The notes below the pieces were generated by a model. That model was given only the letters and a program-made list of their open reading frames with translations. It was not told where the DNA came from and ran no database searches. Positions 1-9,324 of a DNA stretch of 48,910 nucleotides are shown here, piece by piece (the first letter of the stretch is position 1; every line of letters starts with the position of its first letter). Made by a program: the position numbers and the translations under genes. This DNA comes from Acinetobacter calcoaceticus. GTDB taxonomy: Bacteria > Pseudomonadota > Gammaproteobacteria > Pseudomonadales > Moraxellaceae. The stretch covers positions 1 through 48,910 of the forward strand of contig NZ_SLVJ01000029.1 in assembly GCF_004345325.1 (NCBI RefSeq), in the 5' to 3' direction.

Positions 1-220
1 CATCGAAAGGTTAGATATTCTTCTCAGATATATCTTTCGGGTCGCAAAGATTCCCCCACTATAGTTGCAAACTTAGTGGTGGGAGTATGTCAATGGAAGT
101 CGGTATATGACCGCTGATGGTAGCCAGCTGGAAATTGATGATAGCGATTATGTGTATGTTACATTTTATTATAATCGCTTAGGTGTAAATGATTGTGAAA
201 ACTATTTATCAAAAAAATAA
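1..220 (+). pseudogene. Unrecognised gene remnant at the left edge
   Basis: One frame is open from the first base to a TGA at 115-117. A second frame is open from an ATG at 107 to a TAA at 218-220 and encodes 37 residues beginning MTADGSQLEIDD and ending CENYLSKK. The two frames overlap near base 107-115, so this may be the 3' end of one gene with a frameshift, or two unrelated stretches. I do not recognise the protein. No ribosome binding site precedes the ATG. From 221 to 315 I see nothing. Confidence 0.25.
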
Positions 221-315
221 AAAATGTTTTTGGCGCTATATCAGCATGATGAGCTCTAGCCTGTTTTGTATTGCGAAAGTTGCCAGACAATTCGGCAGCG
301 ATCACTAGGAAGGTC

Positions 316-359
316 TAGGGCCTGTTGACAATTCATAAATGAATGGCGTTATCAACTTA
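316..359 (+). repeat. IS-end-like repeat, copy A
   Basis: The stretch starting AGGGCCTGTTGACA and continuing through TAAATGAAT to CAACTTA closely matches a second stretch at 11723-11768 in the same orientation. Such sequences resemble the outer ends of IS5-type elements, but no transposase lies beside either copy, so at most this is a solo or decayed end. It lies about 55 bases beyond the stop of the sensor kinase gene. Confidence 0.4.
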
Positions 360-415
360 ATACTGCAAAGACATCATCTAAAATACGTCCTCAAGACGTC
401 TGCTCAGCCATGCAG

Positions 416-1774
416 TTAAAGCAATGCAAAACTGATTTTAAAGACCACGCCTGTTTGAGCTGCAGGGAAGACCTCGATGTGAGCTTGATGCTGTTCAACA
501 ATTTGTTTAACGATAGAAAGCCCCAATCCACTGCCAATCACACTCGAACTTTGATTGATCCGATAAAAACGTTGGAAGATAAAGGGAAGTTCTGTTGCTG
601 CGATTCCAATGCCATTGTCCTCAATCTGCATAAAGGCTGTATCGGCATTGCGGCCACAACTGATTTTAATACGCGGCAAGCTGTCTTTTCTGCGATAGCT
701 CAAGGCATTTTCAAGCAGATTGCGGATTAATATTTCAATTTGGTCGATTTGCCCTGAAATTAATGCACTTTCGAGGTGGCATTCTATGACCACTGAGGCT
801 TGTTGTAATTTAAACGCCATTGTGTCTAAGGCATTTTGGATTAACTTGGACAAATCAATGGGATTATTTTCCTGCGTGCTGTTGGCACTTAATCGGGCAA
901 AGGTGAGTAACTGGGTAATCATGCGCGAGGCTTTATCTACCCCCAAGATAATATCCCGAATTGAATCTTCTGCCTCTTGAGGTGATCGGGCATTTTGCAA
1001 CACCTGTGCATGGACACGAATCGCCGATAATGGCGTTCGGAGTTCGTGCGCTGCATTAGAAGTAAAGCGCTTTTCACGGTCGATACTGTCGGCAATTTCG
1101 AGCAGTAAACTGTTCAGTGAATTCACCATCGGCATGATTTCATTGGGCACGGCGTGTTGGATTGGGCGCAGATGCTCAACAGATTGTTTTTCCAAACTCT
1201 CACTAATACGATGCACTGCTGAAAGATTCTTGTTGACGATATAAATAATCAACCACGACAACAGCGGTAAAAAAACCACTAACATCATCAGTAGAAACAG
1301 CAGTGATGAATATTGAATCTGCTGGCGGATTTTCCATAATTGGGCAATTTGCACTTGCACCTGATGTTGACTGTCCCAAACCGCATAGCCACGATATACA
1401 TCACCATTCATATTGATCCAACTAAACCCATTGGACTGAATAAACGGTTGTTGCTCTACACCGACCGAGCGATAAATCAGTTGACCATTTTTATTCCAGA
1501 GCTGAAAAACAATATTATGAAAATGCTCATCGTCGATTTTTTCGATTGCGGTTTGTTTAATATTGCCTGTATCTAAGGTGCTAAGACTGGTTGAAAGTAA
1601 TGAGTGCGCTGTTTCTGCCAAAGATTGGTCAAAGATCTGATTGGCAGTGCGCTGCATTTGCCAATAAATAAAGATCAAACTCAGTACCCAGATACTCGCA
1701 GTGGCCACGATGATAATCAACGATAAGCGTTTACTCAGTGAATAGCTGGGGACGGGTTGGGCAGTTGCATTCAT
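416..1774 (-). CDS. Two-component sensor histidine kinase
   Basis: A 452-residue inner-membrane sensor kinase of the QseC/PmrB-like class. Two membrane segments (about residues 17-38 and 157-180) flank a periplasmic sensor loop of about 120 residues. The dimerisation helix carries the phospho-accepting His243 in AAHELRTPLS. The ATPase domain has the N box (LIRNLLENAL, near 350-358), DNGIGI (386-391) and GSGLGL (414-419). It is the last gene of a run czcB-like, czcA-like, czcC-like, response regulator, kinase, all on the minus strand, 76 bases after the regulator. Periplasmic metal is the likely signal by analogy with CzcS or CusS, but the sensor loop shows no obvious His or Cys metal cluster, so the ligand is inferred only from neighbours. 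Confidence 0.9.
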   Translation of the reverse strand: MNATAQPVPSYSLSKRLSLIIIVATASIWVLSLIFIYWQMQRTANQIFDQSLAETAHSLLSTSLSTLDTGNIKQTAIEKIDDEHFHNIVFQLWNKNGQLIYRSVGVEQQPFIQSNGFSWINMNGDVYRGYAVWDSQHQVQVQIAQLWKIRQQIQYSSLLFLLMMLVVFLPLLSWLIIYIVNKNLSAVHRISESLEKQSVEHLRPIQHAVPNEIMPMVNSLNSLLLEIADSIDREKRFTSNAAHELRTPLSAIRVHAQVLQNARSPQEAEDSIRDIILGVDKASRMITQLLTFARLSANSTQENNPIDLSKLIQNALDTMAFKLQQASVVIECHLESALISGQIDQIEILIRNLLENALSYRRKDSLPRIKISCGRNADTAFMQIEDNGIGIAATELPFIFQRFYRINQSSSVIGSGLGLSIVKQIVEQHQAHIEVFPAAQTGVVFKISFALL

Positions 1775-1850
1775 GGATACGGGCTATTCCTCTTTATTGC
1801 TATACGGTGCTCTGTATTGCGCTGCTTTTTGAATGTTGATCTTTGCCGAG

Positions 1851-2534
1851 TTAATCGACTGTCGCATGCAACGGTCGTTCATGATCGACGATATAACCAA
1901 TGCCTTTGACGGTACGGATAATCTGGCGGCCGATTTTTTTCCTCAGGTGATGCATATACACTTGGATCACGTTGCTATTTACATCGGCATCATAGGCATA
2001 AAAGGAATCTTCGATTTTACGTTTTGAAACCACACGGCCTTGATTAACGATCAGTAATTGTAAAAGATGAAATTCTTTTAAGGTCATTTCAATCAATTGT
2101 TCATCGACAAAAACCTGATTGGTCGAGAGATTAATAATGATGTTTTGATATTGAATCACATCACTGACATGACCAGACATACGGCGTAAGATCGCTTGAA
2201 TACGTGCTTCGACCTCATGAATATCGTAGGGTTTGGTGATAAAGTCATCCGCACCTGCCTGTAAACCCGCGATACGATCTTGTACTTGATCTTGCGCGGT
2301 CAGGATTAATACCCCAGCATTTATTTTCTTGTGCTTAAGGTGCCTTAATACCTCAAGGCCATGACCGTCAACCAAACCCAAATCCAGTAACACGATATGG
2401 TAGCTATAGACTGAAAGAAAATGCAGTGCTTGCTGCACCCCCTCGGCAATATCCACCACATAATGAGCTTGGTCTAAACCCAATGCTGTCGCCTTGGCCA
2501 ATAATAAATCATCCTCAACCAATAATATGCGCAT
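1851..2534 (-). CDS. OmpR/PhoB-family response regulator
   Basis: A 227-residue DNA-binding response regulator. The receiver domain has the acidic pair ED (residues 7-8), phospho-acceptor Asp51 in LLDLGL, Thr79 and Lys101 in ITKPYD. The C-terminal half is a winged-helix DNA-binding domain ending in the typical GIGYIV segment. It is the partner of the kinase just downstream and probably controls the efflux genes upstream. The 152 bases between it and the channel gene could hold its own promoter, so it may be transcribed both with and without the pump genes. Confidence 0.92.
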   Translation of the reverse strand: MRILLVEDDLLLAKATALGLDQAHYVVDIAEGVQQALHFLSVYSYHIVLLDLGLVDGHGLEVLRHLKHKKINAGVLILTAQDQVQDRIAGLQAGADDFITKPYDIHEVEARIQAILRRMSGHVSDVIQYQNIIINLSTNQVFVDEQLIEMTLKEFHLLQLLIVNQGRVVSKRKIEDSFYAYDADVNSNVIQVYMHHLRKKIGRQIIRTVKGIGYIVDHERPLHATVD

Positions 2535-2686
2535 TATAAAATCCCTAGATATTCCCGATTGTGATCATCAAACTGTAGAACTGCGGTTATCATAATTCAT
2601 CTCAGCCTGAATAAAATATAAGTCTGTGATTTTACGCTTTATTCTGCAGTATTGATGATCCGGTCTTTATCCTTTTGGCCCAGGTT

Positions 2687-4015
2687 TTAGCCTTGGCCTT
2701 GCGTCTGTGCTTGCTCATATTCACGACCTTTGTCATGTAAATGCGTCGGGGTCCAGATCAAATGGCTATTTAATAACAGTATGGCCATGTTTTTTGCATA
2801 ATCGATTTTGGCTTGATCCAAATTGGATTTGGACTCGATGAGTTGCTGCGAGTGCAATAACAATTCATTTAAATTGATTTCACCAAGTTTATAGGCCTTA
2901 TTCATCAGCGCATGCTGATTCTGCAGTTGGCTGCTCAGGGTTTGCGCATGCTGTATACGTTGCTGAGTTTGTTGTAATTGTTGATAGCTGAGAATGGTTT
3001 CATCGATCAAACGTCGCTTGATCTGTTCTGCTGCGATATCGGCCTTTTTCGCCTCAGCCTGCGCCATCTTGGTTGCCACTTTGACTTGCTGGGTCGAGAG
3101 TGGGATCGAGAGCGATAAACTGATTAAATGTTCAGCGCCTTTTTGCTCCTGACTATAGCCCAAGCCCACGGTTGGATCGGGGCGTTTGTCGAGTTGCTGG
3201 CGTTGTAGCAAGCTGTGCATATGCTGGGCTTGGCGCTGTGCCAGCTTTAATTCATGGTTGTCATTGAGTACCGAATCCACCCAATCTTGTTGGCTATAGC
3301 GACTATCGAGCAATTGAATCTGATCGGTAGAAAAATGGCTCGGCAGTTGGCCGCTAAAATAACGTTTTAAAATCAATTGATAGTGTTGCACTTGGCTTTG
3401 GTTCTGCAACAGTTGCGCTTGGACCTGTTGCTGCTGATTGCTGAGTAACATCAGTTCGAGTCGGGCAACATCACCTATGCGCACCCGCTGTGTGAGTATA
3501 TCCATCTGTTGTTGGATCAGTTGCAGTTGCTCTTGGCTACGTTGCACGTGGCTCAGAGCAGTCAGATAATCAAACCATTGCATTAACATGAGCTTACTGG
3601 CTTCATGCCATTGATCCAAATAGGCTAACTCTGCCAAGTTCAATACGCTTTGACCCAATTCACGGTCTAGATTGAGCTTACTGGGTAAGCGCAGTTGCTT
3701 CTCGATGCCGATCGAGGGTTCATAAGAATGGCTAGAACTCGATTGCTCATTGCTCGCATCGGCACGGCGCATTTGTAGCCCTGTGTTAAAAGTCCAAGGA
3801 TTGTCACCGATATTAAACTTTTGTTGTAATGCAAGGGCATAGTCCAACTCTGCAGCTGAACGCATTAATAATGGATGTTGCTCTAAGCTCTGTTGCACAT
3901 CGGCGCTAAGTGGTAGCGCAGATTCAATCGGGGTGATCGAGAGCTTGGCATGGGCAAGGTTGGCCACTGCATAGATCAGCGCAGCCTGTAATAGCTGAGG
4001 AATAAGTTTCGCCAT
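2687..4015 (-). CDS. CzcC/CusC-like outer-membrane efflux protein (TolC family)
   Basis: Outer-membrane channel of a tripartite metal efflux pump. I place the start at an internal ATG (MAKLIPQ) because AGGAG lies 10 bases before it and the protein then begins with a normal signal peptide ending near ANLAHA. A longer frame opens with TTG at 4045, overlapping the stop of the pump gene. The mature part has two halves of long Gln-rich coiled-coil helices, as in TolC proteins, with the conserved GEINLNELL segment near the end. It follows the RND gene directly, so the order is adaptor-pump-channel (B-A-C) rather than the classical C-B-A. Confidence 0.85.
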   Translation of the reverse strand: MAKLIPQLLQAALIYAVANLAHAKLSITPIESALPLSADVQQSLEQHPLLMRSAAELDYALALQQKFNIGDNPWTFNTGLQMRRADASNEQSSSSHSYEPSIGIEKQLRLPSKLNLDRELGQSVLNLAELAYLDQWHEASKLMLMQWFDYLTALSHVQRSQEQLQLIQQQMDILTQRVRIGDVARLELMLLSNQQQQVQAQLLQNQSQVQHYQLILKRYFSGQLPSHFSTDQIQLLDSRYSQQDWVDSVLNDNHELKLAQRQAQHMHSLLQRQQLDKRPDPTVGLGYSQEQKGAEHLISLSLSIPLSTQQVKVATKMAQAEAKKADIAAEQIKRRLIDETILSYQQLQQTQQRIQHAQTLSSQLQNQHALMNKAYKLGEINLNELLLHSQQLIESKSNLDQAKIDYAKNMAILLLNSHLIWTPTHLHDKGREYEQAQTQGQG

Positions 4016-4041
4016 GGGGATAATGCTCCTATCGTTCGCGA

Positions 4042-7000
4042 TCAAGGCTGCTGATCTTGCTGAATGCCAAATTTTTTAAATAAATTCGGTAATAAAATCA
4101 AAGTAAGTAAGGTGCTACTAAACAAACCACCGATTACCACGATGGCCAAGGGACGTTGGATTTCAGAGCCCGGCCCAGTACTGAATAACAAGGGAATCAG
4201 CCCCAACGCCGCAATACTGGCGGTCATCATCACAGGGCGTAAGCGTCTGAGTGCGCCGTGATAGACCACTTGATCCATCGGCATGCCTTGGGCATGTAAT
4301 TGATTGAAACAGCTCAACATCACCAAACCGTTGAGCACAGCAATCCCCATCAGCGCAATAAAGCCAACCGATGCAGGTACAGACAGATACTCAGCAGTCA
4401 GTGCCAGCGCCACCACACCACCGACCAAGGCAAAGGGAATATTGACGAAAACCAAGACGCTTTGGCGGACTGAACCGAGCGTGGTAAACAAGATAAAGAA
4501 AATCAGCGCCAGTGCGGCAGGCACCACCAACATCAACCGTGCAGCAGCCCGTTGTTGGTTTTCAAATTGGCCGCCCCATTTGAGATAATAGCCTTCAGGC
4601 AGTTTGACTTTTTCAGCCACCAACTGCTTGGCTTGATCAACAAAACCCACCAAGTCACGATCACGGACATTGGATTGCACCACTGCCATACGTGAGGCAT
4701 TTTCGCGTTCAATCTTGACCACGCCTTCGGTTTTGACTAACTGCGCTAAGGACTGCAAGGGGATAGCGGGCGCATTTTCCACGGGCAAGACGATATTGCT
4801 CAATGCCGTAGTCGAGCTGGCCAGTTGCGGATCGCCTTTCATCATCAGAGGCACTGCTTTGCCTTGCTCGATGATGGCGCCGATCTGTTGACCTTCGACC
4901 AGCATTTTAAGATTGGATTGCACGGTTTGGCTGTCCAATTGACTGCGCATGGCCATATCACGATCGATGTGGATTTCTTGGTACTGCACTCCAGAATTTT
5001 CCAGCGCCATGACATCTTCACTGCCTTCAATACTTTGCAGTACGCTCGCAATCTGTTTGGATAGCCCATTTAAGGTATCCAAGTCCGTACCGTAGATTTT
5101 CACCGCCAAATCGCCACGCACACCAGAGAGCATTTCCGAGGTACGCATTTCAATCGGTTGGGAAAAGGTCAGGTTGACCGCTGGGATTTGTGCCAAGACC
5201 TGACGGATCTGGGTCATGATGGTTTGCTTATCTGCGGCCTGCCATTCAGATTGTGGTTTTAGCACAATAAAGGTATCCGATTCATTCAGCCCCATTGGAT
5301 CAAGTCCCAATTCATCCGAGCCTGCACGAGCCACGATACGTGCCACATCAGGGACTTGGGCCAAGAGTCTTTTTTGTACCTCTAAATCAATGGCAATCGA
5401 ATTGTCTAAGCTGATGGAGGGGAGTTTTTCCAGTTGTAATACCACATCGCCCTCATCCATGGTCGGCATAAATGATTTGCCAATGAAGGGGAAGATCGCC
5501 ACTGCAATCAGCAAAGACAGGCCTGCACAGATGTAGGTCAGTTTGGGTTGTGCTAAGCTGCGCTGCAAAATTTTGCTATACAGCGCTTCGAGTTTGGCCA
5601 CCAGATAGGGGCTGTGATGCGGTTTTGATTTGAGAAAAAAACTGCATAGGACAGGGATCACCGTCAGCGATAACAGCAAAGAACTGGACAATGCAAACAC
5701 GATGGTCAGCGCCACAGGAGAGAATAATTTACCTTCCAAGCCTTGCAGGGTCATCAGTGGGATAAACACCAACATAATGATCAACATGCCTGCGGTCACG
5801 GGGACGGCAACTTCGGATACCGCCGCATAGATCACTTGCAACTTGGGTAATGGTTCCTGAACCGGTGCATCGGGATCGTAGCTGAGTTTTGTTTCAATAT
5901 TTTCAACGATCACCACCGCCGCATCGACCAATAAACCAATGGCAATGGTTAAACCGCCGAGTGACATCAGGTTGGCACTAATGCCAAATTTCGACATTAA
6001 AATAAACGTACTTAAGGCCGATAAGGGCAGTATGGTGGCCACCACCAAGGCCGATCTGAGATTGCCCAAGAACAACAGTAATAAAATCAAGACCAATACA
6101 ATGGCTTCTAATAGTGATTTGCTCACGGTTTGAATGGCACGATTGACCAGATCACCGCGATCATAAAAGGGTTGGATACTGACCCCAGCAGGCAAGGTTT
6201 TTTCAATCTGCTGAATCTGCTCACGCACATGCGCCACGACTTGACGGGCATTGGCACCTTTTAAGGTTAAGATAATGCCTTCAACTGCTTCACCTTGACC
6301 ATTTTCAGTGACGGCGCCATAGCGAGACAGTGAACCAATCTGAACCTGTGCAATATCACTGACTTTGATCAGTACGCCATTGCGATTGGACACCACGATC
6401 TCACCCAATTGCGCGAGGTTTTCGACCCGACTATCACTGCGAATCAACAAGGATTCACCATGCTCAGTCAAGCGGCCTGCACCATCACTGCTGTTGTTGC
6501 GCTCGATGGCTTGGGCGACTTGATCGAGCGAAATACCTTGTGCAGCAAGAGCGGCTAAATTGGGGGTGACTTCAAAGGTACGCACCAAACCACCCAAGGC
6601 GTTGACATCGGCAACCCCTTCAATCTTACGCAATTGCGGGCGAATCACCCGATCCAATAGACTGCGTTTTTGCATATTGTCTAAGGGACCATCCACGGTA
6701 AACATAAATGCCTCACCCAACGGTGTGGTCATCGGTGCAATTCCGCCAGATGCCGTTGCTGGCAGGTCAGGCATAATCATGCTTAAGCTTTCATTGGTCT
6801 GTTGGCGCGCCCAATAGGGATCAGTACCTTCTTCAAAATCCAGAGTAATCACTGCAATGGCGTATTTAGACTGCGAACGTAAGATTTTTTGATGTGGAAT
6901 GCCCAGCAACTCCTGTTCAATCGGAACCACGATGCGGGTTTCGACTTCTTCAGGGGTCATACCAGGTGATTTAATCACGATCTGAACTTGTGTACTCGAC

Positions 7001-7125
7001 ACATCAGGAAAGGCATCAATCGGCAGGCTTTTAAAACTCACATAGCCCGCCACACAAATGGCAACGGCGATCAATAAGGTCAGCACACGTTGCGCTAGGC
7101 TAAAGGCAAAAAAACGATTCAGCAT
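4042..7125 (-). CDS. Heavy-metal efflux RND pump (CzcA/CusA family)
   Basis: A proton-driven inner-membrane pump of about 1027 residues if translation starts at the ATG for MLNRFFAF, which has AAGGAAA upstream; a longer frame starts 25 codons earlier. The usual RND layout is visible: an N-terminal membrane helix, a porter domain, TM helices 2-6, a second porter domain (from FMPTMDEGD) and TM helices 8-12. In helix 4 the motif reads AIGLLVDAAVVIVEN (395-409). The Asp and Glu matching CzcA Asp408 and Glu415 are kept, but the position of Asp402 is Ala, as in CusA-like pumps. The CusA methionine after INEGDLL is not kept: the segment reads GDVVLQL. The metal is therefore uncertain. Confidence 0.88.
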   Translation of the reverse strand: MLNRFFAFSLAQRVLTLLIAVAICVAGYVSFKSLPIDAFPDVSSTQVQIVIKSPGMTPEEVETRIVVPIEQELLGIPHQKILRSQSKYAIAVITLDFEEGTDPYWARQQTNESLSMIMPDLPATASGGIAPMTTPLGEAFMFTVDGPLDNMQKRSLLDRVIRPQLRKIEGVADVNALGGLVRTFEVTPNLAALAAQGISLDQVAQAIERNNSSDGAGRLTEHGESLLIRSDSRVENLAQLGEIVVSNRNGVLIKVSDIAQVQIGSLSRYGAVTENGQGEAVEGIILTLKGANARQVVAHVREQIQQIEKTLPAGVSIQPFYDRGDLVNRAIQTVSKSLLEAIVLVLILLLLFLGNLRSALVVATILPLSALSTFILMSKFGISANLMSLGGLTIAIGLLVDAAVVIVENIETKLSYDPDAPVQEPLPKLQVIYAAVSEVAVPVTAGMLIIMLVFIPLMTLQGLEGKLFSPVALTIVFALSSSLLLSLTVIPVLCSFFLKSKPHHSPYLVAKLEALYSKILQRSLAQPKLTYICAGLSLLIAVAIFPFIGKSFMPTMDEGDVVLQLEKLPSISLDNSIAIDLEVQKRLLAQVPDVARIVARAGSDELGLDPMGLNESDTFIVLKPQSEWQAADKQTIMTQIRQVLAQIPAVNLTFSQPIEMRTSEMLSGVRGDLAVKIYGTDLDTLNGLSKQIASVLQSIEGSEDVMALENSGVQYQEIHIDRDMAMRSQLDSQTVQSNLKMLVEGQQIGAIIEQGKAVPLMMKGDPQLASSTTALSNIVLPVENAPAIPLQSLAQLVKTEGVVKIERENASRMAVVQSNVRDRDLVGFVDQAKQLVAEKVKLPEGYYLKWGGQFENQQRAAARLMLVVPAALALIFFILFTTLGSVRQSVLVFVNIPFALVGGVVALALTAEYLSVPASVGFIALMGIAVLNGLVMLSCFNQLHAQGMPMDQVVYHGALRRLRPVMMTASIAALGLIPLLFSTGPGSEIQRPLAIVVIGGLFSSTLLTLILLPNLFKKFGIQQDQQP

Positions 7126-7141
7126 GTTGATTTCCTTTTCC

Positions 7142-8392
7142 TTATTGACCCATTGCTTGATCAGCCCCGAAACCATTCCAAATGGCTTTGAGTTGTTCAA
7201 CTTTGCTCACTGCAATGCTTTGGCCTGCGCTAAGACTACTTGCACTGACCAGACTGTGCTGCTCATCGCTGTGATGGACCTCGACTGCAGTCGCCACATA
7301 GCCATTTTGCACAGCGGCTTTTGCATTGCTTGCTGCGCCAGGATTGGCTTTGCTCTGTTGTTTTACAAACAGATAATGCTTGGCATCTTTTAGACTGAGC
7401 GCGGCACTGGGTACTGACCAGAGCGCAACTTGAGATTGGATCGGGCTGCTGATGTTGGCTTTGACAAATTGATTGACCTTAAGACAAGGATCGTGTTGCG
7501 CCATTTGTACATGCAGCTCCTGCATCTGGGTGTTGTCTTGCAGCATTGGAGCGATTTTGATGATTTGCCCAGTGATGCTACAACCAGCAACGGTAACTGC
7601 ATTGCCGAGTTGGATTTGACCGGCTTGGCTCAGCGGCAACTGTAGTTTCAACATCAGTGGCTGTAATGGATTACTCATTTCTCCAATCACGGCACCTGCT
7701 TCAACCTGTTGACCCAGCGTGACACTTAAATTATCGATTACACCCAGGCGTGGGCTTTTGATCAGCGCCAGCGCATTCAATCCCGCCGTGGCATCTGCGC
7801 CCATCAACTGCAACATACGTTGCTTGGCTTGGAGATCAATCGAAACTTGTTGTAATTGGCTTTGCGCTTCAAATATACGTTTTTCCGCAATAATGCCTTC
7901 CACAAACAGTTGCTGTTCACGGGCCAGTTGTTTGGCATACAGTTGTTGTTTGGAGCGTAGTTGCAGCAGTTCATTTTGAATTTGTAGTAATTCAGGGCTG
8001 TAGATCGCCACGATTTTTTGATTGGCTTGAACCTGATCATAGGCTTGTACATAAATCTGCTGTACCACGCCAGCGATTGGACTGGTCACTAAAGTCTTGT
8101 TTTGAGTCGACCAAAATGCTTGCCCTTGCAGTTGTATATTCGCCGTGGCCTGTGCATCGGCGGTTTTAAGCAGTTCGGTTTCTATGCCCGCAATTTTTTC
8201 TTGTTCGGTGCTGATCAGGATCAGGTTTGGATTAGACGCAGCTTGTCGATCCTGAGTGGCAGATTCTGGGGCTGTTTTGCCAGCATCTGCTTGAGAGCGA
8301 TAAGCCAATCCGCCAATCAGGATCAATACAGCGAGGATGAATAAAATGAGATAAAGAATGCGACCTTGCACAATCTGCTGCAACTTGCCCAC
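7142..8392 (-). CDS. Efflux RND periplasmic adaptor subunit (CzcB/CusB-like)
   Basis: Membrane fusion protein of 416 residues linking the RND pump to the outer-membrane channel. It has one N-terminal membrane anchor (about residues 12-30), a first biotinyl-lipoyl half (VTSPIAGVVQQIYV), the YSPELLQIQNELL helical hairpin typical of CzcB/CusB adaptors, a second lipoyl half and beta-barrel domains. It starts with GTG, with AAGGG about 10 bases upstream, and is the first gene of the operon. The 17-base gap to the pump start indicates coupled translation. There is no His-rich N-terminal extension of the kind seen in CzcB of Cupriavidus. Confidence 0.87.
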   Translation of the reverse strand: MGKLQQIVQGRILYLILFILAVLILIGGLAYRSQADAGKTAPESATQDRQAASNPNLILISTEQEKIAGIETELLKTADAQATANIQLQGQAFWSTQNKTLVTSPIAGVVQQIYVQAYDQVQANQKIVAIYSPELLQIQNELLQLRSKQQLYAKQLAREQQLFVEGIIAEKRIFEAQSQLQQVSIDLQAKQRMLQLMGADATAGLNALALIKSPRLGVIDNLSVTLGQQVEAGAVIGEMSNPLQPLMLKLQLPLSQAGQIQLGNAVTVAGCSITGQIIKIAPMLQDNTQMQELHVQMAQHDPCLKVNQFVKANISSPIQSQVALWSVPSAALSLKDAKHYLFVKQQSKANPGAASNAKAAVQNGYVATAVEVHHSDEQHSLVSASSLSAGQSIAVSKVEQLKAIWNGFGADQAMGQ

Positions 8393-8671
8393 AATTAAAA
8401 ACCCTTATATATATTTATGCAGGGGTTTTATAATTCATTCCTTAACTTTAAATTAATTTAGGGATTTATTTATTTAAGTTTAGGTGCTTAGCGTTGAAAA
8501 TGTCGGGGTTGGGGCATATTAAAAGTGCTGAAATGGATACCGATCTAAAGCTTGCAGTTGAGGGGTCCGTCCACAATACTGAGCATTAGGATTGATCATT
8601 TCGCCATTAACAACATCATAATTTTTGAGCAAAGACTTTAAGGTTTGCTATTTATTTTATTTGGAACAGTC
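8393..8671. promoter_or_regulatory. Divergent intergenic region before the efflux operon and phosphatase gene
   Basis: Must hold the promoters of the minus-strand efflux operon and the plus-strand phosphatase. The part near the adaptor gene is very AT-rich. On the minus strand an open frame of about 41 codons lies near 8530-8655 (ending DRYPFQHF); on the plus strand a 29-codon ATG frame lies at 8500-8589. Neither is recognised. They may be chance frames or the tail of a lost gene. Confidence 0.4.
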
Positions 8672-9253
8672 ATGAGTATTTATTTAATCCGCCATGCACA
8701 AAGCGAAGCCAATATAAATGGTCGGACACAGTCACATGCTGCCATAGCATTGAGTGAGCAAGGGCATTTACAAGCGGTTCAGTTATGCAGTCATCTGCCA
8801 CGGATTGATCATGTGATGATATCGCAATATATTCGCACGGCTGAAACCGCCAAACCTTTATTACTGAAATACCGATTAGACGCCGAAACCATCGAAGAGA
8901 TCCACGAGTTTAGTTATCTGTCCGAGGCTAAATGCGCCAATACCAATATGCAGGAGCGTAAAGCTTGGGTCGATGCCTATTGGGCAAAGATGGATATTGA
9001 TTATCAAGATGCTGCCGATGCGGAATCCTTTGCCCAATTTTATGCGAGGGTCGCTGCGTTTTATCAACGGCTGCTTGAACTCAAAACCCAGTATGACCAT
9101 CAAAACTTGGCTGTATTTAGTCATGGTCAATTTCTGGCCTTGCTAAAAATCCTGATCCTACATCAACCAACGCTGAATCAGGCTTTGATGCAGCAATTTC
9201 GCTTTCAAATACTGCATCAACCGATTGAGAATATTGAATGGTTTGAGTTTTAG
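8672..9253 (+). CDS. Histidine phosphatase family protein
   Basis: A 193-residue protein of the phosphoglycerate-mutase-like histidine phosphatase superfamily. The catalytic loop LIRHAQSE sits at the N terminus and the second catalytic histidine is in FSHGQF near residue 150. The ATG at 8672 is chosen over an earlier TTG (8645) because it places the RHA motif close to the N terminus, as is normal, and GGAAC lies just before it. The substrate cannot be deduced; members include sugar-phosphate, nucleotide and protein phosphatases. It stands alone between divergent and convergent neighbours. Confidence 0.88.
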   Translation: MSIYLIRHAQSEANINGRTQSHAAIALSEQGHLQAVQLCSHLPRIDHVMISQYIRTAETAKPLLLKYRLDAETIEEIHEFSYLSEAKCANTNMQERKAWVDAYWAKMDIDYQDAADAESFAQFYARVAAFYQRLLELKTQYDHQNLAVFSHGQFLALLKILILHQPTLNQALMQQFRFQILHQPIENIEWFEF

Positions 9254-9270
9254 ATCAGGGTTATAACCTC

Positions 9271-9305
9271 ATCACCTAACTCGACTCAATCAAAGCTTAG
9301 GTGAT
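9271..9305. terminator. Bidirectional terminator-like hairpin
   Basis: A perfect 9-base inverted repeat (ATCACCTAA / TTAGGTGAT) with a 17-base loop lies between the convergent phosphatase and D-serine ammonia-lyase genes. There is no clear T tract on either side, so termination strength is uncertain. Confidence 0.5.
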
Positions 9306-9324
9306 TAACCTGGACTGAGCGAAC

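Noticed and set aside
4042..7125. Multidrug AcrB-type pump
   Set aside because: The adaptor YSPELLQIQNELL motif, helix-4 motif and adjoining regulator pair fit the heavy-metal RND branch better.
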